Shown: piece after piece, positions 17,579 through 26,629 of the stretch
Position numbering within the stretch: position 1 is the stretch's first letter
How the letters are laid out: each line of letters begins with the position of its first letter
From: Prevotella melaninogenica ATCC 25845
GTDB taxonomy: Bacteria; Bacteroidota; Bacteroidia; Bacteroidales; Bacteroidaceae
Reading direction: 5' to 3'
DNA length: 64,000 nt
Assembly: GCF_000144405.1 (NCBI RefSeq)
Contig: NC_014371.1
Span: forward strand, 558,001 to 622,000
Program-made: the position numbers and the translations under genes
The notes under the pieces: generated by a model
What the model was told of the DNA's origin: nothing
The model's input: the letters and a program-made list of their open reading frames with translations, nothing else
The model's database searches: none

Positions 17579-18538
17579 ATGTTTGAAGTAAAGCAATACA
17601 CGCAAGAACAAGCACAAGCGTGGAACGAGTTTATTGAGGATTCACGACAAGGAACATTCCTCTTCAATCGTTCTTATATGGATTATCATGCAGATAGGTT
17701 TCAAGACGCTTCGCTGATGATTTATCGAAAAGGACAGCTCTATGCACTCTTACCTGCTAATCGTTTAGGCGACACACTTTACTCTCATCAAGGATTAACT
17801 TACGGTGGACTTATAACAAAGAAACAGGCTACTACAGCAGAGATTTGCGAGATATTCATAAAGATTAATGAATATCTTTACCATTCTGGAGTACAAAGAG
17901 TTATCTATAAACCTACGCCATGGATATACCATTGTCATCCTGCTGAGGAAGATCTCTATGCGCTAACATATATTTGTCATGCAAAACTAACGGCTCGTGA
18001 CATCTCAAGTACTATTCCATTCGATTCACATATAAAGTTCAATGAGAGTCGTCGAAGTGGAGTTAGGAAGGCCAAACGTGCTGGCGTGACAGTTCGGGAG
18101 AGTCAAGACCTTGCAACTTTTTGGGATATTCTCGATAAGAACCTCACCAATAAGTATGCTACTCACCCTGTACACTCCCTTGAAGAGTTAACTTTACTCC
18201 ACAGTCGGTTCCCTAACTCGATTAGACTATTCATGGCATATAATGACAAAGGGATAGCTATTGGGGGTACTATCATTTATGAAATGCCACGAGTCGTTCA
18301 TTCTCAGTATATCTCAGCATCTCCAGAAGGGAAAAGGCTTGGGGCTATCGATCTTCTCTTTGACTATATTCTTAATAATGTATATGCCAATCATAAGGGC
18401 TTCTTTGACTTTGGTAAAAGCACAGAAGAGGAAGGAAAGATTCTAAACACAACGCTTATTTTTCAAAAAGAAGGCTTTGGAGGACGAGGTGTATGCTATG
18501 ACTATTATGAGTGGGAAACAGATACTATCATAGAGTAA
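17579..18538 (+). CDS. GNAT/FemAB-like acyltransferase in the dTDP-sugar cluster
   Basis: A 319-residue cytoplasmic protein resembling the FemAB/BioF2-type GNAT acyltransferases: an N-terminal half with WNEFIEDSRQGTFLFNRSYMDYH, and a C-terminal half with FNESRRSGVRKAKRAGV near 156-172, IRLFMAYNDKGIAIGGTIIYE near 216 and the GNAT-like closing region YISASPEGKRLGAIDLLFDYIL near 243. Placed between a 3,4-ketoisomerase and an aminotransferase, it could N-acylate the dTDP-3-amino sugar; this role is normally filled by left-handed beta-helix acetyltransferases, none of which is present. An alternative is transfer of an amino acid or acyl group to another surface component. Confidence 0.7.
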   Translation: MFEVKQYTQEQAQAWNEFIEDSRQGTFLFNRSYMDYHADRFQDASLMIYRKGQLYALLPANRLGDTLYSHQGLTYGGLITKKQATTAEICEIFIKINEYLYHSGVQRVIYKPTPWIYHCHPAEEDLYALTYICHAKLTARDISSTIPFDSHIKFNESRRSGVRKAKRAGVTVRESQDLATFWDILDKNLTNKYATHPVHSLEELTLLHSRFPNSIRLFMAYNDKGIAIGGTIIYEMPRVVHSQYISASPEGKRLGAIDLLFDYILNNVYANHKGFFDFGKSTEEEGKILNTTLIFQKEGFGGRGVCYDYYEWETDTIIE

Positions 18539-18584
18539 TATAAAGATCCCGACCATACTCAACCTACTTCATTAAAGAATAAAC

Positions 18585-19682
18585 ATGATAAACTATCTCT
18601 CACTTCAAAAAATAACAGCATTACATGAATCAGAGATTACTACAGCTGTTAATCAGGTACTACGTTCTGGCTGGTATCTGCAGGGGGAGCATATAGCTTT
18701 ATTTGAAAAGAATTATGCACAATACATTGGTACAAAGTACTGTGTAACATGTGGTAATGGGCTTGATGCACTCTGTCTTATCTTCCGTGCCTATATAGAG
18801 TTAGGACTTCTCAAAGAAGGTGATGAGGTTATAGTTCCTGCCAATACATATATAGCAACTATCCTTTCCATCACCGAAAACCACCTTACCCCTATCCTTG
18901 TAGAACCGGATATCAACACTTTAGAGATTGATGAGAAACAGATTGAACAAGCTATCACCTCTCGTACACGTGCCATTATGCTTGTACACCTTTATGGAAG
19001 ATGTGCCTATATACCTTTCATTGGCGACATTTGTAAACACCATAACCTCTTACTGCTTGAAGATAATGCGCAAGCGCACGGCTGTCACTTTGGTAACAAA
19101 CGTACAGGAAGCCTTGGAAATGCAGCCGCACATAGCTTTTATCCAGGCAAGAATCTTGGTGCCTTAGGTGATGCAGGAACTGTGACAACCGATAATGAAC
19201 AGTTGGCACAGACTATTCGTAGCCTTGCCAACTATGGATCTACACGCAAATATGAGTTTTCCTTCAAGGGAAAGAATAGCCGTATGGATGAAATTCAAGC
19301 TGCCGTTCTCAATGTAAAACTCCCCTATCTCGATAAAGAAAACCAACGTAGAAAGCAGATTGCTAAAGCATACTTAGAGGGCATTAACAACCCACAAATA
19401 AGATTGATAAAGGATAATGACAGAGATAATGTTTATCACATATTCCCTATTCTCTGTCCATCTCGTAATCGTTTGCAACAATATCTCAAAGATAATGGTA
19501 TTGAAACGATGATACACTACCCCATTCCACCACATCAGCAAGAGGCTTATAAGGAATGGAACGAGCAACATTATCCTATTACAGAGTTCATCCATCACCA
19601 AGAACTCTCCCTCCCTTGCAATCCGACAATGACTGATGAAGAAGTTTATCAGATTATTGACAGCATCAATATGTATCAATAA
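18585..19682 (+). CDS. DegT/DnrJ/EryC1 aminotransferase, probable sugar 3-aminotransferase
   Basis: A fold-type I PLP enzyme of 365 residues that aminates nucleotide-linked keto sugars. Visible features are [10 protein letters not shown] at 57-66, [12 protein letters not shown] near 84-95, the PLP-contacting EDNAQAHG at 159-166 and [15 protein letters not shown] at 184-198 with Lys189 as the internal aldimine. The [15 protein letters not shown] form is typical of the FdtB/QdtB 3-aminotransferases that follow the FdtA/QdtA isomerases, which fits the neighbour at 17074. It is 46 bases after the acyltransferase and 16 before the GH125 gene, so cotranscription is likely. Confidence 0.9.
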   Translation: MINYLSLQKITALHESEITTAVNQVLRSGWYLQGEHIALFEKNYAQYIGTKYCVTCGNGLDALCLIFRAYIELGLLKEGDEVIVPANTYIATILSITENHLTPILVEPDINTLEIDEKQIEQAITSRTRAIMLVHLYGRCAYIPFIGDICKHHNLLLLEDNAQAHGCHFGNKRTGSLGNAAAHSFYPGKNLGALGDAGTVTTDNEQLAQTIRSLANYGSTRKYEFSFKGKNSRMDEIQAAVLNVKLPYLDKENQRRKQIAKAYLEGINNPQIRLIKDNDRDNVYHIFPILCPSRNRLQQYLKDNGIETMIHYPIPPHQQEAYKEWNEQHYPITEFIHHQELSLPCNPTMTDEEVYQIIDSINMYQ

Positions 19683-19698
19683 AACTAAATCATAACGT

Positions 19699-21171
19699 AT
19701 GAGAAAGATAACCTATATCACATCAACATTCGTTGCGCTAATGGCATTACAGGCGCAACCAATCAATGCTGACAATATTAATAAGGTATCAGCAAACCAA
19801 CTCACCTGCCCTGCAGATGCAGTGACTTTCATCTCGAAACGCCCTAAAGAAACAGAAAGACTTTTCCGCTCAGAAGCTGTTGAGAAGGAAATACAGAATA
19901 TTATAAAGAAGTTAACCAATAAACGTTTGGCATGGATGTTTGAGAATTGCTTCCCAAACACACTCGATACTACTGTTCACTATGGTGAGGAAGCTGATGG
20001 AACACCTGACACTTACGTTTATACTGGTGACATTCCTGCTATGTGGCTTCGCGATTCAGGCGCACAAGTATGGCCATACGTACAATTAGCAGGAAAGGAT
20101 AAGAAACTGAAGAAGATGTTAGCTGGTGTTATTAATCGCCAATTTAAATGTATCAACATCGATCCATATGCTAATGCATTCAATCATAAGCCAGACCCAA
20201 ATGGCCGTTGGATGACCGATGAAACGGATATGAAACCAGAGTTACACGAACGTAAGTTTGAGATTGACTCACTCTGTTACCCTATCCGCCTTGCATATGA
20301 ATATTGGAAAGTAACAGGCGACACAAGTGTTTTTGGTCCAGAATGGGTTAAGGCAGTAGAGAACATTCTAAAGACTTTCCATGAGCAGCAGAAGAAAGAC
20401 GGCAGAGGAACCTATAAGTTCTTACGTGTTACTGACCGTGCACTTGACACAATGAACAATGCAGGTTGGGGTGCACCTGTTAAGCCTGTAGGACTGATTG
20501 CTTCTGCTTTTCGTCCTTCAGACGATGCGACGACTCTACAATTTCTTGTTCCATCAAACTTTATGGCAGTATCTTCTCTTCGCAAAGCAGCAGAGATTTT
20601 AACCAAGATAAATAAGAATACAGTTCTTGCTACTCAATGTACCGACCTTGCTAATGAGGTAAATGATGCTTTACAGAAGTATGCTATATACGAACATCCT
20701 AAATATGGTAAGATATATGCTTATGAAGTAGATGGCTTTGGAAGCTACTTCTTAATGGATGATGCAAACGTACCAAGTCTGTTAGCTATGCCATATCTTG
20801 GTGATGTAAGCGTAGACGACCCAATCTATCAGAACACTCGCCGTTATGTATGGAGTGAGGATAATCCTTATTTCCATCGTGGCAAGGCTGGCGAGGGTAT
20901 TGGTGGTCCACATATTGGTAACGATATGATATGGCCAATGTCTATCATGATGCGGGCTTTCACATCAAAAGATGATAAGGAAATTCGACAGTGCATTGAA
21001 ATGTTAATGAATACTGATGCCGGAACAGGCTTTATCCACGAGAGTTTTTATAAGGATGATGCTAACAAATTTACACGTGAGTGGTTTGCATGGCAAAATA
21101 CTTTATTTGGTGAACTCATCGTTAAGTTAGTAAACGATGGCAAACTTGGTTTGCTCAATAGTATAAAATAG
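19699..21171 (+). CDS. GH125 exo-alpha-1,6-mannosidase, secreted
   Basis: Glycoside hydrolase family 125 enzymes are metal-independent inverting alpha-mannosidases removing non-reducing alpha-1,6 mannose. The 490-residue protein has a signal peptide at 1-24 ending in INADN, then a catalytic (alpha/alpha)6 barrel with TGDIPAMWLRDSGAQVWPYV near 108-127, RWMTDETDMKPELHERKFEID near 171-191, FRPSDDATTLQFLVPSN near 271 and the C-terminal GGPHIGNDMIWPMS near 400. In gut Bacteroides such enzymes act in mannan or host N-glycan breakdown. Here it closes the dTDP-sugar cluster, without the SusC/D pair usually found next to glycan-degrading enzymes. Confidence 0.9.
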   Translation: MRKITYITSTFVALMALQAQPINADNINKVSANQLTCPADAVTFISKRPKETERLFRSEAVEKEIQNIIKKLTNKRLAWMFENCFPNTLDTTVHYGEEADGTPDTYVYTGDIPAMWLRDSGAQVWPYVQLAGKDKKLKKMLAGVINRQFKCINIDPYANAFNHKPDPNGRWMTDETDMKPELHERKFEIDSLCYPIRLAYEYWKVTGDTSVFGPEWVKAVENILKTFHEQQKKDGRGTYKFLRVTDRALDTMNNAGWGAPVKPVGLIASAFRPSDDATTLQFLVPSNFMAVSSLRKAAEILTKINKNTVLATQCTDLANEVNDALQKYAIYEHPKYGKIYAYEVDGFGSYFLMDDANVPSLLAMPYLGDVSVDDPIYQNTRRYVWSEDNPYFHRGKAGEGIGGPHIGNDMIWPMSIMMRAFTSKDDKEIRQCIEMLMNTDAGTGFIHESFYKDDANKFTREWFAWQNTLFGELIVKLVNDGKLGLLNSIK

Positions 21172-21247
21172 ACCCGTAAAGGCACAATTGTAGAGATATT
21201 TCAAAAGTTAGGAGATAAAATCTTAATATTTACCTTATTTAACATTG

Positions 21248-21255
21248 TATATTTG
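21248..21255 (+). promoter_or_regulatory. Orphan -7 promoter element
   Basis: TATATTTG, a match to TAnnTTTG, with no gene behind it for 450 bases; the first feature downstream is the hairpin-terminator pair. Likely promoter of the candidate small RNA. Confidence 0.4.
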
Positions 21256-21261
21256 GAAATA

Positions 21262-21385
21262 TAACAAGATTTAGATATCTTTACAACGTGTTTTTCATGG
21301 TATTAGATTATTAAGGTTAGAAGATTAGTTGTCGTGAGACAAGTAATCTTTCAGTCCCAGACCAACAGTCTGGGACTTTTTATTT
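21262..21385 (+). ncRNA. Candidate small RNA of about 120 nt
   Basis: Seen directly: a -7 promoter match ends at 21255; AAGATTA-G-TTGTC, loop GTGA, GACAA-G-TAATCTT at 21321-21350 forms a 12-pair stem with one G-G mismatch closed by a GNRA-type tetraloop; 2 bases later a perfect 10-bp terminator stem with 5-base loop is followed by TTTTTATTTTT. There is no reading frame of note. A promoter, tetraloop hairpin and terminator in that order are the usual form of a small regulatory RNA. It could alternatively be only the 3' end of the GH125 transcript. Function unknown. Confidence 0.4.
21353..21385 (+). terminator. Strong intrinsic terminator
   Basis: AGTCCCAGAC (21353-21362), loop CAACA, GTCTGGGACT (21368-21377), then a T-rich tail. 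Perfect 10-bp GC-rich stem. Confidence 0.85.
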
Positions 21386-21552
21386 TTAATAAACTTTGAC
21401 TTTATTGTCTTAACAAATCGAAATAACAAAATCTTGAAAAACCTCATTAAGTATAGAAGATGATGCTTTTGTTAGCTTCTAAAAGCGAAACATCATTTAG
21501 GAGTTGTAACAAAAATCATACTTCATAGATAAAACAAGATTTTATAGGTACG

Positions 21553-21593
21553 ATAAAAGAGCCAGTTTTCTATTGCAGAACTGGCTCTTTTAT
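21553..21593. terminator. Bidirectional terminator after the YihY gene
   Basis: ATAAAAGAGCCAGTT pairs perfectly over 15 bases with AACTGGCTCTTTTAT around an 11-base loop; A- and T-tracts on both sides allow use on either strand. It lies 108 bases past the minus-strand stop at 21701. Confidence 0.75.
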
Positions 21594-21700
21594 TATGTTA
21601 TCATATTCGTTTGGAAGAGAATATCAGATGGTTTAGTGTTACAATATTATCCTTCTCAAAAACAATCAACGAAGTATACCACTAAATCCAAGATAATCCT

Positions 21701-23047
21701 TTACTTCTCTGAATAACTTATTAGTTCTTTAATATTGATTGATTTCAACTCATTAAGATAAATCTCGCGTATACTTCCCACCCTATTATATATGTCATGG
21801 TTCCATGCTTTTTTAGGAGAGAAACCTAAAAGCGCAAAATCAGATGCTGGAGTAGACTCTAAACGAGCAATCATTTCACCAACAGTTATGTTATTTGTAT
21901 CATGCGTAGGCGTATAAGTTACTTCATCAGAAGTAGGTGAAAAGTTCTCCGAGATGAGATTGACCTCTTTTAATCTATAGAGAATATCCGTCATCACACG
22001 AATAGGAATATGCGTTTCAGACTTTATTTGTAATGCAGTCTGAGGCTTTTGGCCATTTGCAAAACGTTGACAGATATGGCTCAATACAGTCGCACACAGT
22101 ATTAAAAGGTCATTATGACATATATCTTCTGTATCTATCAGACACTCATAGTACTCTAAATTTTGATTAAAATAACAGAGTTCTGCACAGAATAGACAGA
22201 TATACCACGATGCAAGTATCCACAACATAAACAGTGGAAGTGCTGCAAACGAACCATAAATGGCATTATAACTTGTAAGGAAAATCTGTCCATGTATATA
22301 AACCGCTTGTAAGCAAAGCATAGCGATACTCGCTATCATCGCAGGACCAATAGTCTTCGTAATCTTAACCTTTGCATTGGGCATGAAAACATAAAGCACA
22401 ATGAACATAAGGGTAAGGATAGCCCATGGCACAAGATAACGAAGTGAAAAGCTCGCAATCGTTCCGAGAAAGCGCAAACCATTTAGATTCTCTACAAAGC
22501 TATAGAAATAGATGCTAAGTCCTGAAAGAATGATAATACTAATAGGTACGAGAAACATTAAAGCCGTATAATCTATGACTATCCTGCTAAGAGGGCGACT
22601 ATCTTTAACCTGCCATATATTATCAAAAGTAGTCTCTACCGTTCTAATCAGAGAGAAAACACTATAAAGCATTATCATCAGTCCTATTCCAATAAAGAGT
22701 CCAGTCTTAGCATGAACAAGGTAAGACTGTGTAAGCTTTAACAGCCAAGTAGCCGCTTCGGGTTGTGCAGACAACATTTCTCGAAACTGTTTTTCAAGAA
22801 ACTGCCCAAAACCAAAGCCATTTGCAATAGCAAAAATCATAGATGCTATGGGCACGATTGCCATTATCGTAGAAAACGAAAGTTGTGCCGTGGAAGCAGC
22901 ATGATCGCGCACAAAAAAGAATTTGACAGTCAGATAAAACTTCTGAAACTGTCTGATTAGCATATTTCTACGCTTTGAACTATGCTCAGTTTTCATGAAC
23001 ATACCAACAGTTAAGAAGTACTTAATGCTTTCTATATCTATCTTCAT
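21701..23047 (-). CDS. YihY/BrkB-family inner-membrane protein with C-terminal extension
   Basis: A 448-residue membrane protein of the YihY (formerly 'RNase BN') family, whose function is unproven. Six hydrophobic segments are spread over residues 50-300, with the family pattern of an N-terminal FFVRDHAASTAQLSFSTIMAIVPI near 43-66 and an ALPLFMLWILASWYICLFCAELCYF segment near 265-290. E. coli YihY has about 290 residues; the extra 150 here are soluble and contain a probable winged-helix-like stretch (LSHICQRFANGQKPQTALQIKS, then MTDILYRLKEVNLI). The extension is common in Bacteroidetes homologues as far as I recall. Monocistronic on the minus strand. Confidence 0.8.
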   Translation of the reverse strand: MKIDIESIKYFLTVGMFMKTEHSSKRRNMLIRQFQKFYLTVKFFFVRDHAASTAQLSFSTIMAIVPIASMIFAIANGFGFGQFLEKQFREMLSAQPEAATWLLKLTQSYLVHAKTGLFIGIGLMIMLYSVFSLIRTVETTFDNIWQVKDSRPLSRIVIDYTALMFLVPISIIILSGLSIYFYSFVENLNGLRFLGTIASFSLRYLVPWAILTLMFIVLYVFMPNAKVKITKTIGPAMIASIAMLCLQAVYIHGQIFLTSYNAIYGSFAALPLFMLWILASWYICLFCAELCYFNQNLEYYECLIDTEDICHNDLLILCATVLSHICQRFANGQKPQTALQIKSETHIPIRVMTDILYRLKEVNLISENFSPTSDEVTYTPTHDTNNITVGEMIARLESTPASDFALLGFSPKKAWNHDIYNRVGSIREIYLNELKSINIKELISYSEK

Positions 23048-23261
23048 TATGGTTTCTTATTTCAGAAAAAAGTAGGAGTTATTATGCAAACTTAATAAAA
23101 AAAAGCGAAATTAGCAACAATTACACCTATTTATAATAATAACACTAACGAGATTCATCCAAAACAATAAGTCTACTTTTAGTTACTTCATCTCATCATC
23201 TTTTAAAGTTAATAATCCTCGTCTTGTAATAAAAATTCATATCCTTAATTTTAAACAAGGC

Positions 23262-23352
23262 TTAATAGCGTTCGAATTAAGGCTTAATTGGCATCCAAAA
23301 GACGCCCTTTTGCGATGCTGTTAACGCCCTTTTGGAGGCTAATTAAGCACCT
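23262..23352 (-). repeat. Dispersed 100-bp hairpin repeat, copy 2
   Basis: Reverse orientation. Read on the minus strand: GGTGCTTAATTAGCCTCC, AAAAGGGCGTTAACAGC, AAAAGGGCGTCTTTTGGATGCC, AATTAAGCC. The arms GCTTAATTAGCCTCC and GGATGCCAATTAAGCC pair well although their sequence differs from the other copies. Upstream (23353-23400) it also shares a GCAACTAACAG...ATCA tract with copy 1. Confidence 0.75.
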
Positions 23353-23513
23353 ATTACTAAGCACTTTTATAATTAACTGATAGTCTGTTAGTTGCAAAAG
23401 TCCATATTAAGACTTTTATTTTGCTTATTTAAAGCATATCTACTCAGCTTTTTGTAAGTATTTTTTCGCAAAGCAAAGACAGCTATCAACGTAGATTATA
23501 AGAAGCAAATAAA

Positions 23514-23560
23514 ACAGCGCATACAGTTAATCTAACATTTAGTTTAACCCTATGCGCTGT
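23514..23560 (-). terminator. Long terminator hairpin of the MBOAT gene
   Basis: ACAGCGCATA at 23514-23523 pairs with TATGCGCTGT at 23551-23560; inside, GTTAA-t-CTAA and TTAG-t-TTAAC pair around a 3-base CAT loop. On the minus strand it is followed by TTTTATTTGC. It lies 20 bases past the MBOAT stop. Confidence 0.8.
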
Positions 23561-23579
23561 CTTTTATATCAAGAGCCAA

Positions 23580-25127
23580 TTAGAACTGGAAGTAAATAAA
23601 TGGCTGTATATCAGAACTCTTTACCTGCATAATAATAAAGATAACAATCGTAATTGCAATTGCAGAGAGTAAGACACCACCCTTCTCTAAGATACGAACA
23701 CAACGGTTTTGCCATGAGTCTGGAATCCAATGCGTAAGAAGCGCAAATATCATCAGTAAGAATACATACTTATACCCCATAAAGACGTCAGGAAGTACGG
23801 AAGGATTGAACTTCGTAAACATTTGCTTTACCATAACCCACACTGCATCAAAGTCCTTGCAACGGAAGAACAACCATGTGAAACAGAGAACATGGAAAGT
23901 AATAAATACTGAAATAAACCGACGAAGACCAGATGGATGATAACGACGATCGTGCTTCAAAACAGTCTGAGACCAGAACTTATGTACACAAACCAATGCA
24001 CCATGCAAGACACCCCAAACAATGAAATTCAACGAAGCTCCGTGCCAAAGACCGCAAGCTGTCATAGCCACCATCTGATTGAAATACATACGAAGTGTTC
24101 CCTTCTTGTTTCCACCAAGTGAGATATAGACATAATCACGAATCCAAGTTGAAAGCGAAATATGCCAACGACGCCAGAAATCAGTCATGGAATCGGCTGT
24201 AAGCGGTGCATTGAAGTTCATTGGAATCTTAAATCCAAGCAGCAATGCAATACCAATTGCCATATCAGAATAGCCAGAGAAGTCGCAGTAAATCTGAATA
24301 CAGTAGCCATAAAGACCAAGAAGAACCTCGCCACCAGAGAAGAGCGTTGGGTTGTCAAAGATACGATCTACAAAGTTTTGTGAGATATAATCAGAGATAA
24401 CCGCTTTCTTAAAAAGACCAATGATAATAAAGAATACTCCCTGAGCAAACATCTCACGGCTGATATGTAACGGCTTGCGAATCTGTGGTCCGAAGTCTGT
24501 TGCACGCGTAATCGGACCAGCAAGAAGTGTTGGAAAGAAGCTGACATAGAACGCATAGTCAAGCAATGACTCCATTGGTTCAGCCTTCTTTCTGTATATG
24601 TCTACAACGTATGAAATTGTCTTAAAGGTGTAGAAGCTAATTCCTACTGGTAAGAAAATATCCCAAGGTTGGAAGTTTCCACCAATCATCTGTGTAACCA
24701 TTCCAGCAAAGAAGTTGGTATACTTAAAGTAAGCCAACAATCCAAGGTCTATCAACAGTGTTAAAGCCAACCACAACTTAGGGTGCTTTCCCTTAGCAAC
24801 ACGTCTTGCAATATAGAAGTCGCTGACAGTTACGATAAGTAACAATAGGAAATAGAAGCTACTACTCTTATAAAAGAAATAATAAGAGAAGAGCGTCACA
24901 AAGAGAAGTCTTGCATCAACCTTGTTTCGCAGACAGTAATAACCTATCATAAAGACAAGGAAGATAAAAAGGAATGCACCTGATGAGAAAAGGAGCGGTT
25001 CGCGTGGATTATAGAGCAAGATATCAGCTACCTTTGTAAAATCAAGGCCTGAGACATATGACTCTATATTCTGTAGGAAGATTTTTAATATAGCCATGAA
25101 TTGGCTGAACAAATTACTTAAATCCAT
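23580..25127 (-). CDS. MBOAT-family O-acyltransferase (AlgI/DltB-like)
   Basis: A polytopic membrane acyltransferase of 515 residues that would pass acetyl groups across the membrane for O-acetylation of an exopolysaccharide or cell-wall polymer. It has about 11 hydrophobic segments, LPVGISFYTFKTISYVVDIYR near 166-186, the family's CDFSGYSDMAIGIALLLGF near 283-301, FWRRWHISLSTWIRDYVYI near 317-335 and the proposed catalytic His in CGLWHGASLNFIVWG near 357-371. The SGNH-type gene just upstream (27-base gap) is a typical partner, as AlgJ or AlgX is for AlgI. The acceptor polymer is unknown. Confidence 0.93.
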   Translation of the reverse strand: MDLSNLFSQFMAILKIFLQNIESYVSGLDFTKVADILLYNPREPLLFSSGAFLFIFLVFMIGYYCLRNKVDARLLFVTLFSYYFFYKSSSFYFLLLLIVTVSDFYIARRVAKGKHPKLWLALTLLIDLGLLAYFKYTNFFAGMVTQMIGGNFQPWDIFLPVGISFYTFKTISYVVDIYRKKAEPMESLLDYAFYVSFFPTLLAGPITRATDFGPQIRKPLHISREMFAQGVFFIIIGLFKKAVISDYISQNFVDRIFDNPTLFSGGEVLLGLYGYCIQIYCDFSGYSDMAIGIALLLGFKIPMNFNAPLTADSMTDFWRRWHISLSTWIRDYVYISLGGNKKGTLRMYFNQMVAMTACGLWHGASLNFIVWGVLHGALVCVHKFWSQTVLKHDRRYHPSGLRRFISVFITFHVLCFTWLFFRCKDFDAVWVMVKQMFTKFNPSVLPDVFMGYKYVFLLMIFALLTHWIPDSWQNRCVRILEKGGVLLSAIAITIVIFIIMQVKSSDIQPFIYFQF

Positions 25128-25154
25128 CTGTTTCTATGTTGTACTAATAAATAC

Positions 25155-26558
25155 TTACTCTTCAACTAATTTCTCACGTCTTGTATAATTCTTTTGTCCT
25201 GCTACAATAGACTTGAAAATACGCTGACTGACATATTTACCACCTTTATAATTAATGTGTACATAATCCTTTGTACCCATACTCTGTTCGTCTACGATGC
25301 GCATCATCGTACCTGGACCACCCATAGCACGGAAAAGATTATAGAAGCCGACATGGCAATCGGCAGCAAGTTGTTCTTGATAGCCCACCAACATCTCAAC
25401 TCCCTTCATTGTACCATCAGGTGAAGTCTTTGAGCCACGGTCAGGACTACTAACAATAAGAATGCTCGTTTCAGGGAAACACTTGTGGAAGAGGTCTACA
25501 ACAAGCTTCATGTCAGCCATATACTTCTTCAATCGCTCAGGTGTTGTCTCTGCATCTACAGCATTGACACCAAACTGAAATACAATAAGATCATACGGAC
25601 GAACAAGAGCAAATTCCTTCAACATCTGTTCTGGAAGTTTTGCCAATGATGTTCCAGAAGAGCCACGCATACTAAAGTTGTCAACAACAATACCTTCGCG
25701 TCCCTCTTGTGATGTACCAAAGAGAACAGTATTAGAACCATTCACCTTTATTGTTGCATGAGAAGTAACACCATCCATCTTTACAGCTTGTACTGCTGGC
25801 GACGGATTGACGCGCTGCGTACTTGTCTTACCACCATCAATTTCAAAGGTTACGTTTGCACCTCCCTTTGAACGAAGATAAAGCCATGTGCTTGCCCATT
25901 TTTCAGTGCGACTGTAGTCATGAGACAATGAAAAAGGAGCATAAGACATAGTAGCTTGTCCATTCATTGTATAATAACGCTCCGCAATACCTGCTTGATT
26001 AACATCATAGCTTGCTGGTTTCTTAACCATATGTTCGGTAAGTCCCGTGAATTTATTATCCACTGTATGCTTGTATTGGTCAAGATCATTACCAGCATCT
26101 ATCCAACCTACGCCATAACCACCATACTGCTTCTGAAGGTCTTCACGTAAATCAGCTAATAAGATGTCTCCTTCTATATATGAATCACCAAAATAGGCAA
26201 TACGAACAGGACGACCAACTGCTTGCTTCTGAGCCAACATATTAAGTTGACTATAGAAATGATCAAGTCCACCAGGTTTACCTGCAGAATAATCAACGAT
26301 ACGCTCTGTACCCTTAGGCCATTCTTCCTTAAAATCTATAACCTTTCCTTCTTTATCATAAGCAACAATAGCAGAAGGTTTCTTTGGGGAAGGTATGACG
26401 TCTTCAAGTACTTTCTTCTTTTGTGCAAGATCACTCAGAATGTCTATCTCTCGGAGCTTCGCATCTCCTATCTTGAAGGTAGGAAGAAAATGAAGCAGAA
26501 AAAGAAACAATGCTACTAATAATGTTAACAGCAATGTCTTATATGTATTATCTTTCAT
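25155..26558 (-). CDS. SGNH/GDSL-like hydrolase, partner of the MBOAT protein
   Basis: A 467-residue membrane-anchored periplasmic protein: hydrophobic anchor at 7-25, then an SGNH fold. The catalytic Ser lies in AYFGDSYIEGD near 120-130, an Asn block in FQFGVNAVDAETTPERLK near 332, and the Asp-His pair in KDYVHINYKGG near 435. The middle part carries a beta-rich insert (residues 210-310) with a possible carbohydrate-binding role. Together with the MBOAT gene downstream it forms a two-gene O-acetylation module like alginate AlgI-AlgJ/X; it probably acts as acetyltransferase or esterase on the polymer. No clear promoter was seen. Confidence 0.85.
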   Translation of the reverse strand: MKDNTYKTLLLTLLVALFLFLLHFLPTFKIGDAKLREIDILSDLAQKKKVLEDVIPSPKKPSAIVAYDKEGKVIDFKEEWPKGTERIVDYSAGKPGGLDHFYSQLNMLAQKQAVGRPVRIAYFGDSYIEGDILLADLREDLQKQYGGYGVGWIDAGNDLDQYKHTVDNKFTGLTEHMVKKPASYDVNQAGIAERYYTMNGQATMSYAPFSLSHDYSRTEKWASTWLYLRSKGGANVTFEIDGGKTSTQRVNPSPAVQAVKMDGVTSHATIKVNGSNTVLFGTSQEGREGIVVDNFSMRGSSGTSLAKLPEQMLKEFALVRPYDLIVFQFGVNAVDAETTPERLKKYMADMKLVVDLFHKCFPETSILIVSSPDRGSKTSPDGTMKGVEMLVGYQEQLAADCHVGFYNLFRAMGGPGTMMRIVDEQSMGTKDYVHINYKGGKYVSQRIFKSIVAGQKNYTRREKLVEE

Positions 26559-26629
26559 TTACTAATTATCTTTTACCTAAATGCATCACTTTTAAAATGC
26601 AAAAAAACATAGTATATTGATTATTCACT

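Larger units (their letters stand above)
21172..21700. other. Gap with a candidate small-RNA unit between two terminators
   Basis: 529 bases without a gene. It contains a -7 element (21248-21255), a tetraloop hairpin and a perfect terminator (to about 21385), then about 165 bases of AT-rich sequence with nothing recognised, then a second strong hairpin (21553-21593) serving the minus-strand gene at 21701. Confidence 0.7.
23048..23579. other. Gene-free gap between two minus-strand genes
   Basis: 532 bases. It holds the upstream region of the YihY gene (no clear -7 element), copy 2 of the 100-bp hairpin repeat at 23262-23352, an AT-rich stretch, and the terminator of the MBOAT gene at 23514-23560. 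Confidence 0.75.
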
